Source: a virus
Length of the DNA: 64,000 bases
IMG/VR virus record: IMGVR_UViG_3300037083_000054
Coordinates: 58,835-122,834 of that record
Direction: 5' to 3' (one strand)
Part shown: positions 41,825 to 50,438 of the stretch, in pieces
Layout: each line of letters opens with the position of its first letter
Numbering within the stretch: position 1 is the first letter of the stretch
Notes under the pieces: model-generated
What the model was told of the DNA's origin: nothing
The model's database searches: none
The model's input: only the letters and a program-made list of their open reading frames with translations
Made by a program: the position numbers and the translations under genes

Positions 41825-43288
41825 ATGGGACTTTTGAGCTATGCTGGCGTTCCGTTGTTACTGCAAGATCCGGCAGGCTTGTCGAATGAGTTTGTTCGTC
41901 GACATCTGGACGAGCGACTTGCGAGCATCTTCACTAATAAATTGACGTGCTATAACGACGGTCGGAATATCGCTCGCACGAACAATTCCGGCCAAACATC
42001 CCTTCAACAAGTCGGACTTCCTGTTCCGACCTATCCCGCGATGCCTCGGCCTCGGATTAATACGCTCTATTGGCCTTCCGGAGCGACTCGTTGGGCTCAT
42101 GGGCTCTTTCTCATCGACAATGCCAATCTGAAAACCATTATTTCCACGATGACGACGTCAGGAGGCTTGAATACCAACACGCCCCAACCTCTGATGATGT
42201 ATACACCGGAAGTCGATACGGTCGGCATCACGACGCCCATGTATCTGCTGCCGCCCCGACCGATCAGTGCGGCGAATATTAGCGGAACTGGCCAATTGCA
42301 ATTATGGATTCTGCCTTTGGTGGATGCCCGCTATTTTTGGCAAAACATGCCTGTTCCTCTGACGAATGTGAGTTCGTGGAATAGCTTACTTTTTCAAATC
42401 GCCTCGGCTTTAAACGCCACAATCTACTGCGATGCCATTCCCTCGGCCTATGGGGTGCCTGACCCCCTCGAATGGGCGAGAGTCTACGAAAACGGTGCGA
42501 TGCTCTTGGATGCATTTGCCGCGACAGTCGGCATGCGGTTTGTGTCCGACTGGTCCGCACTTCTCTCGTATGATGGATCGGCACAGTATCAAATCTTATC
42601 CGAAAGCTCATCTGTGACCGTCTATAATAGCAATGATACCGCATTCAATGCAGGCGGAAATAGCTTAATTGCAGGCGGTGATTTCAGTGCTTATGCTCCT
42701 GCGTCTCAGTCGCCGGGACAAGTGGTTGTGACATTTCGCAACAAAAATAATACAGGTCTTGGCAATGTGATCTCGAATCCGAGTCCCTACTCATTCTCGG
42801 ATTCGACGCAAACGAAAGTGTTTCATACGACCGTGCAGGATTATGGCGGATCTCCTGCTTCGTCGTCGATCGCTCTCGCGTCTCAAATCACGAACGACTT
42901 CTATTCGTGGAAATTAACGCTCTTCGACTTCGATCTGCCTGGAATTATTGGCTGGCATTCGTCGGGATTTGACGATCACATCCTGTGGGAGTATGGCGTT
43001 AAAAAAGGCCGCAAGATGAAATATCAGGCTCAGACGCGAGTGCAATCCTTGCCGCACAATTTTGGTTTTACGAATGTCCCGTGCCAGCCAGCGGGCTCAA
43101 GTTCTAGCAGCAGTTCGAGTTCCTCATCATCTTCCTCGTCGTCCAGTTCGCAACCGTCATCTTCCTCGTCTGTGTCAGGCTCCGGATCGAGTTCGTCGGG
43201 CTGTGGTTGCGTGACGGTTGTGACTGCCGTCTCCTGTTCGGGAGGAACACTTTCTGTAACGACCGGTACGGCGAGAGGATGTTGCTAA
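41825..43288 (+). CDS. Tail tip protein with poly-Ser linker and Cys-rich end
   Basis: 487 residues. Residues ~1-420 form a globular region (GLLSYAGVPLLLQDPAGLSN; YPAMPRPRINTLYWPSG; VRYENGAMLLDAF-like). From ~425 a serine tract of about 18 residues, then Gln/Pro and more Ser/Gly, ends in CGCVTVVTAVSCSGG and CC. Low-complexity Ser linkers and Cys-rich ends are typical of planctomycete surface proteins. The tract is a plausible target of the nearby glycosyltransferases. Stop overlaps the next ATG (TAATG). Confidence 0.6.
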   Translation: MGLLSYAGVPLLLQDPAGLSNEFVRRHLDERLASIFTNKLTCYNDGRNIARTNNSGQTSLQQVGLPVPTYPAMPRPRINTLYWPSGATRWAHGLFLIDNANLKTIISTMTTSGGLNTNTPQPLMMYTPEVDTVGITTPMYLLPPRPISAANISGTGQLQLWILPLVDARYFWQNMPVPLTNVSSWNSLLFQIASALNATIYCDAIPSAYGVPDPLEWARVYENGAMLLDAFAATVGMRFVSDWSALLSYDGSAQYQILSESSSVTVYNSNDTAFNAGGNSLIAGGDFSAYAPASQSPGQVVVTFRNKNNTGLGNVISNPSPYSFSDSTQTKVFHTTVQDYGGSPASSSIALASQITNDFYSWKLTLFDFDLPGIIGWHSSGFDDHILWEYGVKKGRKMKYQAQTRVQSLPHNFGFTNVPCQPAGSSSSSSSSSSSSSSSSSSQPSSSSSVSGSGSSSSGCGCVTVVTAVSCSGGTLSVTTGTARGCC

Positions 43289-43779
43289 TGCCCACGACAA
43301 CCTACTCAGGATGCACAACGTGCTGTGGAGGATCATCGTCCTCTTCGTCGTCCGCGTCGAATAGTTCTGGGGGATGTGTTCAGATCTGCCCTCGTAGTTC
43401 ATACACGATCACAACCACAAATTTTACGAACGCGGAATGTACTGGCTGTTCAGTATTTAATGGAACGTTCACTGTCACATGGGCTCCCACTGCTCCAGTC
43501 TGTGCTGGATGTACTGTCGGACTAGCGTGCATCTATTTCGATTGCAGTGGACTTTTAGGGTGCGATAACACTTATAATTATCAATTAACGATTACAAAAT
43601 CATTGGGCGTATATACATGGACTGCTACGCTCGGAACAGGGTGCACTGGTGGTGGCGGAAATACGACAAGAACGGCATGGACCGGGACATCATCGAGTTG
43701 TACTCCTCCAGCGACCATGACTGTTTTTGCTCAACAAAATGGCTGTAGATTATTCGCCGCCACGTGTGTAATAAGCTAA
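43288..43779 (+). CDS. Cys-rich tail/fibre protein
   Basis: 163 residues from ATG 43288 (the longer frame overlaps the previous gene). MPTTTYSGCTTCCGGSSSSS opens with Cys pairs and a Ser linker; the rest is Thr/Cys-rich (ECTGCSVFNGTFTVTWAPTA, CAGCTVGLACIYFDCSG) with about 20 cysteines. A disulfide- or metal-stabilised virion surface protein is likely. No family recognised. Confidence 0.5.
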   Translation: MPTTTYSGCTTCCGGSSSSSSSASNSSGGCVQICPRSSYTITTTNFTNAECTGCSVFNGTFTVTWAPTAPVCAGCTVGLACIYFDCSGLLGCDNTYNYQLTITKSLGVYTWTATLGTGCTGGGGNTTRTAWTGTSSSCTPPATMTVFAQQNGCRLFAATCVIS

Positions 43780-43782
43780 ATC

Positions 43783-44334
43783 ATGACTCAATGCGAAACA
43801 GCCATCGGAACCGTCGAGCATTTGCTCGCCAACAAAATCAACCCCTGTGATGGGACAAGCAATCGACAACTCGATGTAATTGTCGTGGCCCATTGTTGTC
43901 GGGAAGCGGGTCGCATTGATTTGGCAAACCATCTTCTGGGGCTCGCCGAATCCTCGACAATCGCTCATCAGGAACCTTACAAATCGCAAGCTATCCAATT
44001 GCGACAGATGATTGAACAGCAATGCACGGAACCGCTCAATAAAAGCCAGCCAATCCATGAGGTTGTCCCTGTTGTCCCTCCCGAACTTCCGCCCATCACA
44101 ATTCGAGGCTGGAACTTTGCGACGGCGATGTGGCGTTGGGCGGCATCGGGATTTAAGATGTGTACCCAAGAAGAAATTGACGAACGATTGGCGATTTGCC
44201 AAGCATGTGCGTATTTGACGCCCGCCAATACGTGTCAGCTTTGCGGATGTCAGTGCGATGAAAAAAACCAATTGCTCAACAAACTGGCCATTGCGAGTGA
44301 AAAATGCCCGATAGATCTCTGGAGAGCTAGATGA
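43783..44334 (+). CDS. Protein with C-terminal zinc-ribbon (DUF6171-like)
   Basis: 183 residues. The C-terminal ~45 residues have ICQACAYLTPANTCQLCGCQ then a helix and EKCPIDLW, a small Cys-rich zinc module seen in phage tail regions. The N-terminal ~90 residues are helical with CREAGRIDLANHLLGLAE. The stop overlaps the next ATG. Function unknown. Confidence 0.55.
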   Translation: MTQCETAIGTVEHLLANKINPCDGTSNRQLDVIVVAHCCREAGRIDLANHLLGLAESSTIAHQEPYKSQAIQLRQMIEQQCTEPLNKSQPIHEVVPVVPPELPPITIRGWNFATAMWRWAASGFKMCTQEEIDERLAICQACAYLTPANTCQLCGCQCDEKNQLLNKLAIASEKCPIDLWRAR

Positions 44335-44600
44335 ATGAACTGACAATTGCCGAACCGATCAACACAATCCGAATCGACAGCGAGCCGAAAAAGCCCGATA
44401 TTATTACAGAGACACAAACGAATCTCGAACAAGCCGTTCGTACGGGCCAATGGGCTGTCTTCGTGATTCGCGTGGAAAACGGAAATGTCTATCTCGAACG
44501 AACGGCTCAGAACGTCCCGCAGAGCGATATCCCTGTGGCCTTACGATTGATTGCCGACGACTGCCAGAAATTGAAGGGGGAAGTGGTCCCTAATGCGTGA
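44331..44600 (+). CDS. Small hypothetical protein
   Basis: 89 residues. EQAVRTGQWAVFVIRVENGN and VYLERTAQNVPQSD suggest a compact alpha/beta domain. Overlaps both neighbours by a few bases, so it belongs to one transcript with them. Confidence 0.5.
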   Translation: MNELTIAEPINTIRIDSEPKKPDIITETQTNLEQAVRTGQWAVFVIRVENGNVYLERTAQNVPQSDIPVALRLIADDCQKLKGEVVPNA

Positions 44601-45330
44601 TGGATATAAGCTAATCACAGAAGACTGGCTCTTGTCGATTGGCGTGGTTCGTCATTCCTGCAACGGGCCGTCGTGCGGACGACGATATACGATGCTCGCT
44701 CGTGATGGCGAATTAGAGATCAGTGGCTATCAAGGCTACGATTCAAACAATCCGGACTGGCGAACGAACAGCGTGATCACGTTATGGATTAAAAATTACG
44801 GGCAAGATCATCGGCCTATCATGACTCGAAATCAATTCGTCCATGACGCAAGGCGATTGGATGTTCTGTTTTGGTTTGATCAGACAAATCAGCTTGTTTT
44901 GTTCGATTCCGTTCCAGAAGAACAACGCAATTTCCTCCGCATGACATCGTACGATCATTGCATGAATGGTGGGATGTATGATCCAGAGTGGCCTCGCGAA
45001 TCGCAAGAAACGGCAAAACAAGCAGCGATTGATTGGATGATGCAGAGATTCGAGGGAAGCGATGAACTATGTCAGCGTATGATCGCTTCCCTCAATGAAA
45101 TTATTCCTCTGGATACCGACTGGCATTTCACGACCGATGGAAAAGGATTGGCCTATCGGCTCATTCGGAGCATCTTCACTGATGACTTGTCTGGAAGCGG
45201 CGGCTATCCCGATCTTTTTCGGTCGACATTCGCGATCATCTCTCTCGGTCAATGCATTGTGGTTCACGATGAACGCGATGGTGAAGATTGGAAAGTCATT
45301 GCATCGTGGGTTCGCGAGTTTGACGATTAA
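44593..45330 (+). CDS. Hypothetical protein
   Basis: 245 residues, aromatic-rich (EDWLLSIGVVRHSCNGPSCG; RRLDVLFWFDQTNQLVLF). A Cys pair near residue 25 could bind metal. Not recognised. It begins within the end of the previous gene and precedes the glycosylation cluster by 11 bases. Confidence 0.5.
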   Translation: MRDGYKLITEDWLLSIGVVRHSCNGPSCGRRYTMLARDGELEISGYQGYDSNNPDWRTNSVITLWIKNYGQDHRPIMTRNQFVHDARRLDVLFWFDQTNQLVLFDSVPEEQRNFLRMTSYDHCMNGGMYDPEWPRESQETAKQAAIDWMMQRFEGSDELCQRMIASLNEIIPLDTDWHFTTDGKGLAYRLIRSIFTDDLSGSGGYPDLFRSTFAIISLGQCIVVHDERDGEDWKVIASWVREFDD

Positions 45331-45341
45331 GGGTTTATCGC

Positions 45342-47096
45342 ATGGATGCGAGTCGGTTTTTCAGCAAGAGTTACGTCATCAATCTTCCGTTCAAAACGGA
45401 TCGGCTTGAATCGTTTCAAAAATCTGTGCCGAAAATCTTAGGTGAGATTGAAGTGTGGCCAGCAGTGCATGGGGACTCCATCAAACATCCCGATTGCTGG
45501 TCGTCTGGTAATGGCAGTTGGGGATGTCTGCGATCGCATCTCCAGATCTTGGAACATGCCTATCAATACCAAGATGAAATCGAGTCATATTTGGTCTTGG
45601 AAGATGACGCGATTTTTCGTCCCGATTTCGACGAACTGTTCCCGCAGGTCATGGAAGAACTTAATCAGCATGAGTGGGAAATGTGTTACTTCGGCGGCCA
45701 GATTCTTCATGAATCGCAGCATCCCCCGCAAAAGATCAGTCAGAATCTCTACAGGCCCTACAACGTCAATCGCACCCATTGTTTCGCTCTTCATCGTCGA
45801 GGCTATGAAAAAGTCTATCGGCATTTAATGAATCTCCCTTACGAGGACGCATTCCACATCGACCATCATTTGGGCAGACTTCACGAATCAGGAACGCTCG
45901 CTGTCTACTGCTCCGGAAAATGGATTGTCGGACAAGACTCGGGATCATCGAATATTAGTGGGAAGCATAACTCCGCCGAGTGGTGGGTCGATCCCGAAAA
46001 ATACGCGGTCGAAACTCGAAAATGGCAATCAAAACCAGTCCCGGCTGTTTTTCTCGAATCTCCAATTCATGTGGCGATCGAACTGGAACGCGAAGGCTGG
46101 CATCGAGGGCACTGGCAGGATCATCAGCATCTCGATCGAGGGGTGTGTGAAGCATTGACGTCATTGGATGTCAAAAGCGGACTTGTGAATTGGTTCCGAG
46201 CGGTCCAACCGGAAGCAAGTCGAGAAGGAAAGAAATGCATTTGCCTCTATCATCCGACTTTACATCTGTCCTGCGTTCAATCGCTCGATTGTGGGCCATT
46301 CCATCATATCGTTGCCAAAACAGTTGAAGAGGCTCGGCAGAAATTCGCGGAGATCGAAGCGCCGCCCACTGTAACGACAAAGCCAACACGGAACCTGATC
46401 TATCACATCTGGCCAAAATCTGGGAACGGGAAATGGCAATGGAATGTCCAAGAGCTACTGAAACGCATTGATCAGTTCGATGGCGTGCGATCTGTGGCCA
46501 TCGCAACCGATCTGATGACCGATTCGGTGGAAGACGTCAAAGCGGCCTTTGGATCGCATCGCATCGACAATTGGCTGATTTGTCCGAATGATCCAAAGCT
46601 TGGTGAAGTCGTCACGTTTCGAAGCCTACTCCAATCACTTCCGAAAGACGATGATTCCATTACATTCTACGGCCATGCCAAGGGCGTAAAATACGACGAT
46701 CCGGAATACAACAAGGAATGGTCACGGATGATGTATGAGATTTGCCTGGACGATCCGACCTTCGTTGATGCCAGTCTCTCGCAATACGACTGCACGGGAC
46801 CATTTCTGAACGACCATCAGAAAAACAAACCCTTTGATGCAACGTGGCATTATTCCGGGAACTTCTTCTGGTTCAAAAACACTCCTGTTTTTCGATCACG
46901 ATGGGATGATATCAAGGAATGGTATTTTGGGGTCGAGATGTGGATTGGTCGCGTCCTCGAACGAGCGGAGGCCGGATGTTTGTTCGGGAATGGCGTCAAT
47001 CATTTGTGGGAAGATGAACAGGCCGCGAATACGCGAGCGGACCTCGACCGGTGGGTGCAAGAGGGGAATACGAGAACGAGGATCAGCGAACAATGA
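45342..47096 (+). CDS. Three-module glycosyltransferase (GT25 + shared modules)
   Basis: 584 residues. Residues ~5-215 are GT25-like: SYVINLPFKTDRLESFQKSV, GCLRSHLQILEHA and YLVLEDDAIFRPDFDEL (catalytic acidic motif). A middle module (~225-345) with VFLESPIHVAIELEREGWHR and a C-terminal module (~350-565) with NLIYHIWPKSGNGKWQWNVQ, TWHYSGNFFWFKN and YFGVEMWIGR recur in the next gene; the latter also in the 39441 gene. Domain shuffling is evident. Likely transfers sugars to phage proteins or surface glycans. Coupled to the next gene by ATGA. Confidence 0.7.
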   Translation: MDASRFFSKSYVINLPFKTDRLESFQKSVPKILGEIEVWPAVHGDSIKHPDCWSSGNGSWGCLRSHLQILEHAYQYQDEIESYLVLEDDAIFRPDFDELFPQVMEELNQHEWEMCYFGGQILHESQHPPQKISQNLYRPYNVNRTHCFALHRRGYEKVYRHLMNLPYEDAFHIDHHLGRLHESGTLAVYCSGKWIVGQDSGSSNISGKHNSAEWWVDPEKYAVETRKWQSKPVPAVFLESPIHVAIELEREGWHRGHWQDHQHLDRGVCEALTSLDVKSGLVNWFRAVQPEASREGKKCICLYHPTLHLSCVQSLDCGPFHHIVAKTVEEARQKFAEIEAPPTVTTKPTRNLIYHIWPKSGNGKWQWNVQELLKRIDQFDGVRSVAIATDLMTDSVEDVKAAFGSHRIDNWLICPNDPKLGEVVTFRSLLQSLPKDDDSITFYGHAKGVKYDDPEYNKEWSRMMYEICLDDPTFVDASLSQYDCTGPFLNDHQKNKPFDATWHYSGNFFWFKNTPVFRSRWDDIKEWYFGVEMWIGRVLERAEAGCLFGNGVNHLWEDEQAANTRADLDRWVQEGNTRTRISEQ

Positions 47097-48709
47097 ACAC
47101 GCCTCCATGCGTCTTTCTGGAATCATCAACTCAAGTCGCGATGGATCTCGATCATCAAGGTTGGCATCGAGGCAACTGGCGAGATGATTATGCGATTGAT
47201 CAGTTGGTCTCGAAAAGCGTGGCCAGCGGAAACATGCATTTATTGAACGATTGGTATCCTATCGCAATTCAAGAAGCCCGCGAACAAGGCAAAGCATGTG
47301 CCTGCTTGTTTCACCCTCTGCTGACATTGGAGCAAATTCGCAGCACATTTATTTACCCGATGATTCCGATTCAATCGTGGTGTGCCGAAGAGGCCGCAGA
47401 GAAATTGCGTCTCGTGCGTTCCGTGTCACTTCGACCGCCGAAACCGGTTCGGAACCTGATTTATCATATCTGGCCCCGTAAAGGAAACGGCGTTTGGCAA
47501 TGGAATGTTCGACAACTGATCGAACGAATCGAGCAATTCGACGGGGTGCGTTCCATCGGAGTTGTTCTGGATGCGACGACCGATTCGATAGAGGATGTGA
47601 GAGCGATGTTCTCCGGACATCGAATTGATCACTGGATCGTCGAAAATAATAACCCCGACTATGGAGAAATGGTTACTATTCGTCAGTTATTGAATACGCT
47701 TCCGAAAGATCAGGGGATTACATTCTATGCCCACTCGAAAGGGGCTCGGTACGAACATGCGGAATTAATTAAGGAGTGGGCACGCATCGGTTATTCCGCC
47801 AGTCTGGATTGGCCTTATTGGGTTGCTTCGGTCCTTGAGGAGCATCCTTGTGCCGGTCCGTTCTTTCGCACGGATTCGACGGGTTGGTATTATTCCGGCA
47901 CATTCTTCTGGTTTCGCAACCAAGATGTTTTCGCTCGCCCGAACGCCTACCCGGACGGCGGCAACCGTTGGGGCGTCGAAATGTGGCTACGAAACCTGTT
48001 TAGCCGAGAAGAGGCAGGTCGCTTAATCGGAAATCAAGTGGGCCATCTTTATGATCCCAATGCTCTCGCACCTGTGCAGAGGATGCATGACTGGTGGAAG
48101 AAAATACAACCGAATGTGAACGCCGTTTCTCCGTCAATCTCGGTGATCATCCCAACACTCGGACGCCCTTGGATTCGGCGAATGATCGAATCGCTTCTGG
48201 TTCAAATTGGCTCGAATGACGAAATTATTGTCGTAGCCGATGGGTCAGAGGCTCACGCAAGGGCTATTGAGTATTGCGTGGGGCTACCGGTGATCATCAG
48301 TGAAGCATCGAATCCGCAATCTGTCTACGGAAATCATCAACGCAATCTCGGCGTGAAAATGGCCGTGAAGGATGTTCTCTGGTTCTGTGATGACGATGAT
48401 CTTGTTCCGCCCTATGCGATGGCGAAAATCCGGCAGGTCATGGCGAAAGACATGCGACCAACAATGTTCCGGCAGAATCATCAGGGAGTCGCCATTTGGC
48501 AATCAAAACAGATTGTCGATTCGCAGGTCTCTTCCACGCAAATGCTGATGCCGAATGTGCCCGATATTTTGCCATTTCCTGTTCCGACATTCCCCGATCG
48601 CGGTTCCGACTTGCGATGGATTCAGGAAATCAATAGTAAGTCACCGATCAATTGGGAGGAGTCCATTATTTATGTCTGTGAACAATCGCGATTCGGTCGC
48701 TTTGAATAA
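47093..48709 (+). CDS. Modular glycosyltransferase with C-terminal GT2 domain
   Basis: 538 residues from ATG 47093. Module 1 (~1-115) FLESSTQVAMDLDHQGWHRG; module 2 (~120-335) NLIYHIWPRKGNGVWQWNVR and WYYSGTFFWFRN; residues ~350-530 a GT2 domain with SVIIPTLGRPWIRRMIESLL, QRNLGVKMAVKDVLWFCDDD (DDDD at the DxD position). Thus it is the preceding protein with GT25 replaced and a GT2 added at the other end. The 3' end overlaps the radical SAM gene by 38 bases. Confidence 0.7.
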   Translation: MNTPPCVFLESSTQVAMDLDHQGWHRGNWRDDYAIDQLVSKSVASGNMHLLNDWYPIAIQEAREQGKACACLFHPLLTLEQIRSTFIYPMIPIQSWCAEEAAEKLRLVRSVSLRPPKPVRNLIYHIWPRKGNGVWQWNVRQLIERIEQFDGVRSIGVVLDATTDSIEDVRAMFSGHRIDHWIVENNNPDYGEMVTIRQLLNTLPKDQGITFYAHSKGARYEHAELIKEWARIGYSASLDWPYWVASVLEEHPCAGPFFRTDSTGWYYSGTFFWFRNQDVFARPNAYPDGGNRWGVEMWLRNLFSREEAGRLIGNQVGHLYDPNALAPVQRMHDWWKKIQPNVNAVSPSISVIIPTLGRPWIRRMIESLLVQIGSNDEIIVVADGSEAHARAIEYCVGLPVIISEASNPQSVYGNHQRNLGVKMAVKDVLWFCDDDDLVPPYAMAKIRQVMAKDMRPTMFRQNHQGVAIWQSKQIVDSQVSSTQMLMPNVPDILPFPVPTFPDRGSDLRWIQEINSKSPINWEESIIYVCEQSRFGRFE

Positions 48710-49793
48710 TGAATACACATCGAAGAAAGCGGCATTCCAGTTCTCGGCACTTCACGAACTATTGCAAGGTCGCCAACCCAATCCCACGCATGTTCTGATT
48801 GTTCTTTCTGACCTGTGTTCCCATGACTGCGTGTTCTGTTTATTCCGAGCATCGGGTTATGACACATCGAAGTATTTCGGGGAAATCAAACCAAATGGAA
48901 ATGTTCAGAAAAACCCAAACCGGATGATTCCTTTCCACAAAGTCATCGAGATTATTGATGATTGCAAGATAATGGGTGTCAAAGCGATCGAATTTACAGG
49001 CGGAGGAGAACCGACGCTCCATCCGCAATTTGATGCGATTGTGAGACACGCCCTAGAAAGCGGAATGGAGGTATCGCTGGTCACGCATGGGGCCGCACTC
49101 AAAAATCGCGTTGATCTGGTAGCCAAGATGGAATGGATCAGAATCAGCCTGGATGCTGGTTCACCTGAAATGTACGCGAAGATTCATCGAGTGAACGGAC
49201 GACAATTTGATCAGGTTTTGGAAAATATTCGCAGTCTCGCCGAAGCGAAACGACGACTGGAAACGAATGTTACCATCGGCGTGTCTTTTGTCATGACCGA
49301 CGACAATTGGTACGAGTTGCTCAACGCCGTTGCAATGTGTCGGGATGTCGGAGCGGATACGTTCAGAATCTCTGCCGAATTCATTCCCGACGAGCATTTG
49401 TTCGCACGTGGTCGATTGGAATCAGGACGGCTCTTGGCTGAACAGGCTGAAGAACTCCAAACCGACACTTTTCGCATTCACAATCACTGGAGTAAAAAAA
49501 CGAATGTTTCCGAAATCGGGCAACCCGATTATTCTACCTGCTGGTATCAGCAATTCACGACATTCATCGGAGGGGATCAAAATGTCTATCGTTGCTGTCG
49601 GACCTCCTATCAAGAACGTGGTTTGATTGGGTCGATTGCAAATCAGTCGTTCCGAGACCTGTGGGAGAGCGATCACAAGCAACAGCGATTCGCTCAGTTC
49701 GACGCTCGCGGATGTCGGGACTGTCACGTTAATGACCGGAATCGAGAAGTCGAACTCCTCATGCATCCGCCACGTCATGTCAACTTTGTTTGA
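48672..49793 (+). CDS. Radical SAM protein with SPASM-like C-terminus
   Basis: 373 residues from ATG 48672 (GGGAGGAG upstream). The cluster motif is CSHDCVFC (CX3CX2C) near residue 45, then EFTGGGEPTLHPQFDAI (GGE motif) and RISLDAGSPEMY. The C-terminal region has CWYQ..., YRCCRTSYQERGLIGSI and GCRDCHVN, a second Cys-rich cluster site as in SPASM/twitch proteins. It would reductively cleave SAM for a radical modification, perhaps of a peptide or sugar. It is a paralogue of the intein-bearing protein at 50439; both end in a -(D)VxF(I/V) sequence. Confidence 0.8.
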   Translation: MSVNNRDSVALNNEYTSKKAAFQFSALHELLQGRQPNPTHVLIVLSDLCSHDCVFCLFRASGYDTSKYFGEIKPNGNVQKNPNRMIPFHKVIEIIDDCKIMGVKAIEFTGGGEPTLHPQFDAIVRHALESGMEVSLVTHGAALKNRVDLVAKMEWIRISLDAGSPEMYAKIHRVNGRQFDQVLENIRSLAEAKRRLETNVTIGVSFVMTDDNWYELLNAVAMCRDVGADTFRISAEFIPDEHLFARGRLESGRLLAEQAEELQTDTFRIHNHWSKKTNVSEIGQPDYSTCWYQQFTTFIGGDQNVYRCCRTSYQERGLIGSIANQSFRDLWESDHKQQRFAQFDARGCRDCHVNDRNREVELLMHPPRHVNFV

Positions 49794-49802
49794 AAGAGGG
49801 AA

Positions 49803-50393
49803 ATGACATCTCGTTATCATCTCAGCGTAATCACACCCACATGGCAACGACCGCGAACATTGGCGATGCAATGCGATCAAATCCGTCGTCAGAAACGAGG
49901 CTACCTGAACATCGAACATATCGTCGTTTCCGATGGGCCTGATCCCGAAGCAAGAGGCATCGCCGAACACTTCGGCTGCAAGTACATCGAACATGCCGAG
50001 AACAAAGGATGTGCCGGAGCGTTCGGGAGAGATACGGGAATCGCAGCGGCAGAAGGGGAATATTGTTGTTTCGCGGATGACGAGAACGCATTAGAGCATG
50101 ATGCTCTCGAAACCCTATACGGGGCGGCGATCGGATATGACATGGGCATCGTCCAATGCATTCATCGAGGGTTCAACGAATGGCGAAAAATCCCAGACAG
50201 TGACTGGGATATGAAGGAAATCGTGGTTCATAATGTGGATGTGATGTGCGCGTGTATTCGGACGGAGATTGCCAAACAGTTTTCGTTTGCGGAAGAACCC
50301 GTGTACGATCACGATCACAGAACTTTTGCCAGAATTCAACGGGCTGGATACTCGGTCAATTTCGTTCCCGTTGTAATTGGGATTCATCTCTGA
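49803..50393 (+). CDS. GT2 glycosyltransferase
   Basis: 196 residues, a minimal GT-A domain: HLSVITPTWQRPRTLAMQCD, EHIVVSDGPDPEARGIAEHF, EGEYCCFADDENALEHDALE with DDE at the nucleotide-sugar/metal site, and a C-terminal YDHDHRTFARIQRAGYSVNF. Lies between the two radical SAM genes. Substrate unknown. Confidence 0.75.
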   Translation: MTSRYHLSVITPTWQRPRTLAMQCDQIRRQKRGYLNIEHIVVSDGPDPEARGIAEHFGCKYIEHAENKGCAGAFGRDTGIAAAEGEYCCFADDENALEHDALETLYGAAIGYDMGIVQCIHRGFNEWRKIPDSDWDMKEIVVHNVDVMCACIRTEIAKQFSFAEEPVYDHDHRTFARIQRAGYSVNFVPVVIGIHL

Positions 50394-50438
50394 CCATTTT
50401 CCTGACGTCGGCAATATGGTTTAGACGGAGCGTTATTG

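Noticed and set aside
41825-43779. Diversity-generating retroelement acting on tail proteins
   Set aside because: No reverse transcriptase or template/variable repeat pair was seen in the window.
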